DNA from: JAMXLO01 sp035492535
Lineage (GTDB): Bacteria; Pseudomonadota; Alphaproteobacteria; Acetobacterales; Acetobacteraceae
DNA length: 7,901 nt
NCBI GenBank assembly: GCA_035492535.1
Contig: DATJJM010000292.1
Span: forward strand, 1 to 7,901
Direction: 5' to 3'
In this document: in pieces, positions 6,128-7,901 of the stretch
Numbering within the stretch: position 1 is the first letter of the stretch
Layout of the letters: each line of letters begins with the position of its first letter
The notes under the pieces: generated by a model
Database searches by the model: none
What the model was told of the DNA's origin: nothing
What the model saw: only the letters and a program-made list of their open reading frames with translations
Position numbers and translations under genes: made by a program

Positions 6128-6200
6128 GCAGGCTTGCGGAATGATAAGGAAGGTGTCAGTCTTAAGATTGATGCCTGAGACATCAGTTCTGCAAGCCTGC
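6128..6200. promoter_or_regulatory. Paired dyad sites, candidate operator of the HTH-hyfB operon
   Basis: Two 10-bp sites, GCAGGCTTGC (6128-6137) and GCAAGCCTGC (6191-6200), are each imperfect palindromes of the form GCARGCYTGC and are exact reverse complements of each other. With the next three bases the inverted repeat is 12 of 13. Their centres are 63 bp apart, close to six helical turns, so both would face the same side of the DNA. The right copy ends 3 bp before the ATG of the helix-turn-helix gene. Between them lie an 8-bp palindrome TCTTAAGA (6160-6167) and TGATG/CATCA (6169-6173 and 6181-6185). I cannot assign a convincing -35/-10 pair. A regulator-binding site is inferred from position and symmetry. 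Confidence 0.5.
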
Positions 6201-6202
6201 CT

Positions 6203-6466
6203 ATGATCACCGGCGCACAGATGCGGGCCGCCCGCGCCATGCTTGGCGTCGATCAGCGCGAGTTGGCCCGCCTTTCGGGCCTCTCGCTGCCCACCGTCCA
6301 GCGCATGGAAGCCAGCGACGGCGTGGTGCGCGGCAACGTCGATTCGCTGATGAAGCTGGTTGGCGCGCTCCAGGAAGCAGGCATCGAACTGATCGGGGAT
6401 AACGCGACCAGCAGCCAGGGCGGCCGGGGCGTACGGCTCACCACGCCCGCGCCGCGTCGCACATGA
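6203..6466 (+). CDS. XRE-family helix-turn-helix transcriptional regulator
   Basis: This 87-aa DNA-binding protein has a single Cro/C1-type HTH. MITGAQMRAARAMLG forms the first helix, DQRELARLSGLSLPTVQRME (17-36) covers the HTH with the recognition helix at about 28-36, and VDSLMKLVGALQEAGIELIG (46-65) completes the five-helix fold. The last 20 residues are polar and probably disordered. There is no ligand or effector domain. No Shine-Dalgarno site precedes the ATG, since the right half of the inverted repeat occupies that place, so a leaderless or weakly translated message is possible. The stop overlaps the start of the downstream hyfB-like gene as ATGA, so the two are probably translated together. 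It may control its own operon by binding the upstream paired sites. This is inferred from the arrangement. Confidence 0.9.
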   Translation: MITGAQMRAARAMLGVDQRELARLSGLSLPTVQRMEASDGVVRGNVDSLMKLVGALQEAGIELIGDNATSSQGGRGVRLTTPAPRRT

Positions 6467-7901
6467 TCGCACTGCCGCTCATCAGCGTTGCGCTGTTGCT
6501 CGGGTTGGCTGTGGTTGGCGCTTGCCTGGCGTCGAAACCGATAGGCCGCCGCATCGTGTACGGCGGCAGCCTGGCGATATCGTCGGTTTCGTTGCTGATT
6601 GCGCTGGCTGCGATTGGCGCCACGCCATCCGATATCGTGCTGCCGATCGGCCTGCCGTGGATCGGCGCGCACTTCCATCTGGATCCGCTGGCCGGATTTT
6701 TCCTTGCGGTTGTCGGCCTGGGGAGTGCCGGCGCCAGCCTCTATGCGCTTGGCTACAGCCGCCATGAACAAGACCCGCAACGTGTGCTTCCCTTCTACCC
6801 GCTGTTCCTGGCCGGTCTGAACCTGGTCGTGATCGCGGCCGACGCGTTCAGCTTCCTGTTCGCCTGGGAGCTGATGTCGCTTGCCTCATGGGCGCTTGTC
6901 ATGTCGCACCATCGCGAACGCGACAACGCCCATGCCGGCTATGTCTATATCGTCATGGCGAGCTTCTCCGGCTTCAGTCTGTTGCTCTGCTTCGGCGTAC
7001 TGGCGGGCAGCGCGGGCGACTATAGCTTCGCCGCGATCAGCGCCACGCACCTTTCCCCCGGCATTGGAGCGCTGGCCCTTGTGCTGGCGCTCATCGGTGC
7101 CGGATCGAAAGCCGGCGTCGTGCCGCTGCACGCGTGGCTGCCGCTCGCGCATCCCGCCGCGCCGAGCCACGTCTCAGCACTGATGAGCGGCGTGATGACC
7201 AAGGTTGCCGTGTACGGCTTCATCCGCATCGCCTTTGATCTGTTGGGGATGCCGGCGTGGTGGTCTGGCACCATCGTCCTTGTGATTGGCGGCATCACCG
7301 CTGTGTTAGGCGTCCTCTATGCTTTGATGGAGCACGACCTGAAGCGCCTGCTCGCCTATCATACGGTGGAGAACATCGGCATCATCTTCATCGGTCTTGG
7401 CTTGGCTTTGGCATTCCGCGCCAACGCGCTGTCGTCTGCGGCAGCACTCGGGCTGACAGCAGCGTTATTCCACGTATTCAATCACTCCATCTTCAAGAGC
7501 CTGCTGTTCTTCGGCGCCGGTGCCGTGCAGACCGCCACGGGTGAGCGCGACATGGATCACCTCGGCGGCCTAATCCATCGCATGCCACGTACGGCATTCG
7601 CTTTCCTTATCGGCTGCATGGCGATCTCCGCGCTGCCGCCGCTGAACGGGTTCGTTTCCGAGTGGCTGACCTTCCAGGCGGTCCTGCTGCATCCCAACCT
7701 GCCGCAATGGGGTCTTAAGCTGGCGCTCCCGGCCGACGGCGCGCTGCTGGCACTGTCCGCCGCGCTGGCCGCGGCGTGCTTCGTGAAGGCGTTCGGCATC
7801 AGCTTCCTTGGCCGCGCCCGTACCCGCGCCGCGGCCGATGCGCGCGAGACCGATCGATGGTCGCTGTACGCCATGTTCGCTTTTGCCGGGCTTTGCCTGC
7901 T
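6463..7901 (+). CDS. hyfB: Hydrogenase-4 subunit B-like proton-pumping membrane protein (partial, 3' end outside window)
   Basis: The first 479 complete codons of an integral membrane protein of the NuoL/NuoM/HyfB antiporter family are visible, with no stop before the right edge. E. coli HyfB is about 670 aa, so roughly 190 residues are missing. About a dozen hydrophobic segments can be read, starting at 1-22. Family residues for proton movement are in place: Glu136 in FAWELMSLASW, Lys216 in GAGSKAGVVPLHAWLPLAHP, Lys247 in SALMSGVMTKVAVYG, Lys345 in FHVFNHSIFKSLLFFGAG and Glu400 in LPPLNGFVSEW. The WLPLAHPAAPSHVSALMSG stretch is of the HyfB/HycC kind rather than the DabB or MrpA kind. The protein should form part of a membrane arm that couples a soluble oxidoreductase module to ion translocation. 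The ATG overlaps the regulator stop by 4 bp, with no separate ribosome site. Whether a true NiFe hydrogenase follows cannot be seen. Confidence 0.9.
   Translation, partial: MIALPLISVALLLGLAVVGACLASKPIGRRIVYGGSLAISSVSLLIALAAIGATPSDIVLPIGLPWIGAHFHLDPLAGFFLAVVGLGSAGASLYALGYSRHEQDPQRVLPFYPLFLAGLNLVVIAADAFSFLFAWELMSLASWALVMSHHRERDNAHAGYVYIVMASFSGFSLLLCFGVLAGSAGDYSFAAISATHLSPGIGALALVLALIGAGSKAGVVPLHAWLPLAHPAAPSHVSALMSGVMTKVAVYGFIRIAFDLLGMPAWWSGTIVLVIGGITAVLGVLYALMEHDLKRLLAYHTVENIGIIFIGLGLALAFRANALSSAAALGLTAALFHVFNHSIFKSLLFFGAGAVQTATGERDMDHLGGLIHRMPRTAFAFLIGCMAISALPPLNGFVSEWLTFQAVLLHPNLPQWGLKLALPADGALLALSAALAAACFVKAFGISFLGRARTRAAADARETDRWSLYAMFAFAGLCL

Overview
The window is GC-rich and densely coded. 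It has short Shine-Dalgarno sites (GGAG or AGGAGG type), overlapping ATGA stop/start junctions and NADH-dehydrogenase-like membrane genes. This fits an alphaproteobacterium, possibly of the Rhodospirillales/Acetobacteraceae type. That placement rests on general style only, because no rRNA or marker gene is present. There are no tRNA, rRNA, CRISPR, transposase or phage genes.

Region 1 (1-3597, + strand) is a tight operon of six genes that begins before the window. In order these are the C-terminal part of a short-chain dehydrogenase (SDR), a VOC protein resembling methylmalonyl-CoA epimerase, a two-domain rhodanese-type sulfurtransferase, an alpha/beta hydrolase of the 3-oxoadipate enol-lactonase type, a second VOC protein without a visible metal site, and a second SDR. 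Gaps run from a 4-bp overlap to 13 bp, so the genes are probably co-transcribed and partly translationally coupled. The mix suggests catabolism of a carbonyl, hydroxy or CoA-linked substrate. The sulfurtransferase is the odd member. The substrate cannot be read from the sequence.

Region 2 (3601-4602, - strand) holds three small genes: a 73-aa lipoprotein, a 97-aa antibiotic-biosynthesis-monooxygenase (ABM) domain protein and a 109-aa charged protein of unknown function. The lipoprotein gene converges on the operon, with its stop only 3 bp from the operon's last stop.

Region 3 (4603-6116) starts with a relatively AT-rich divergent spacer with candidate promoters. It is followed by a complete classical SDR and, 17 bp later behind a strong ribosome site, an unrecognised soluble 193-aa protein.

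Region 4 (6117-7901, + strand) starts with an 86-bp spacer carrying two copies of a 10-bp dyad whose centres are 63 bp apart. Next is a small XRE-type helix-turn-helix regulator whose stop overlaps the start of a HyfB-like proton-pumping membrane subunit. That last gene runs off the right edge. The layout suggests an autoregulated operon for a hydrogenase-4-like or energy-converting-hydrogenase-related complex. Only its first structural gene is visible.
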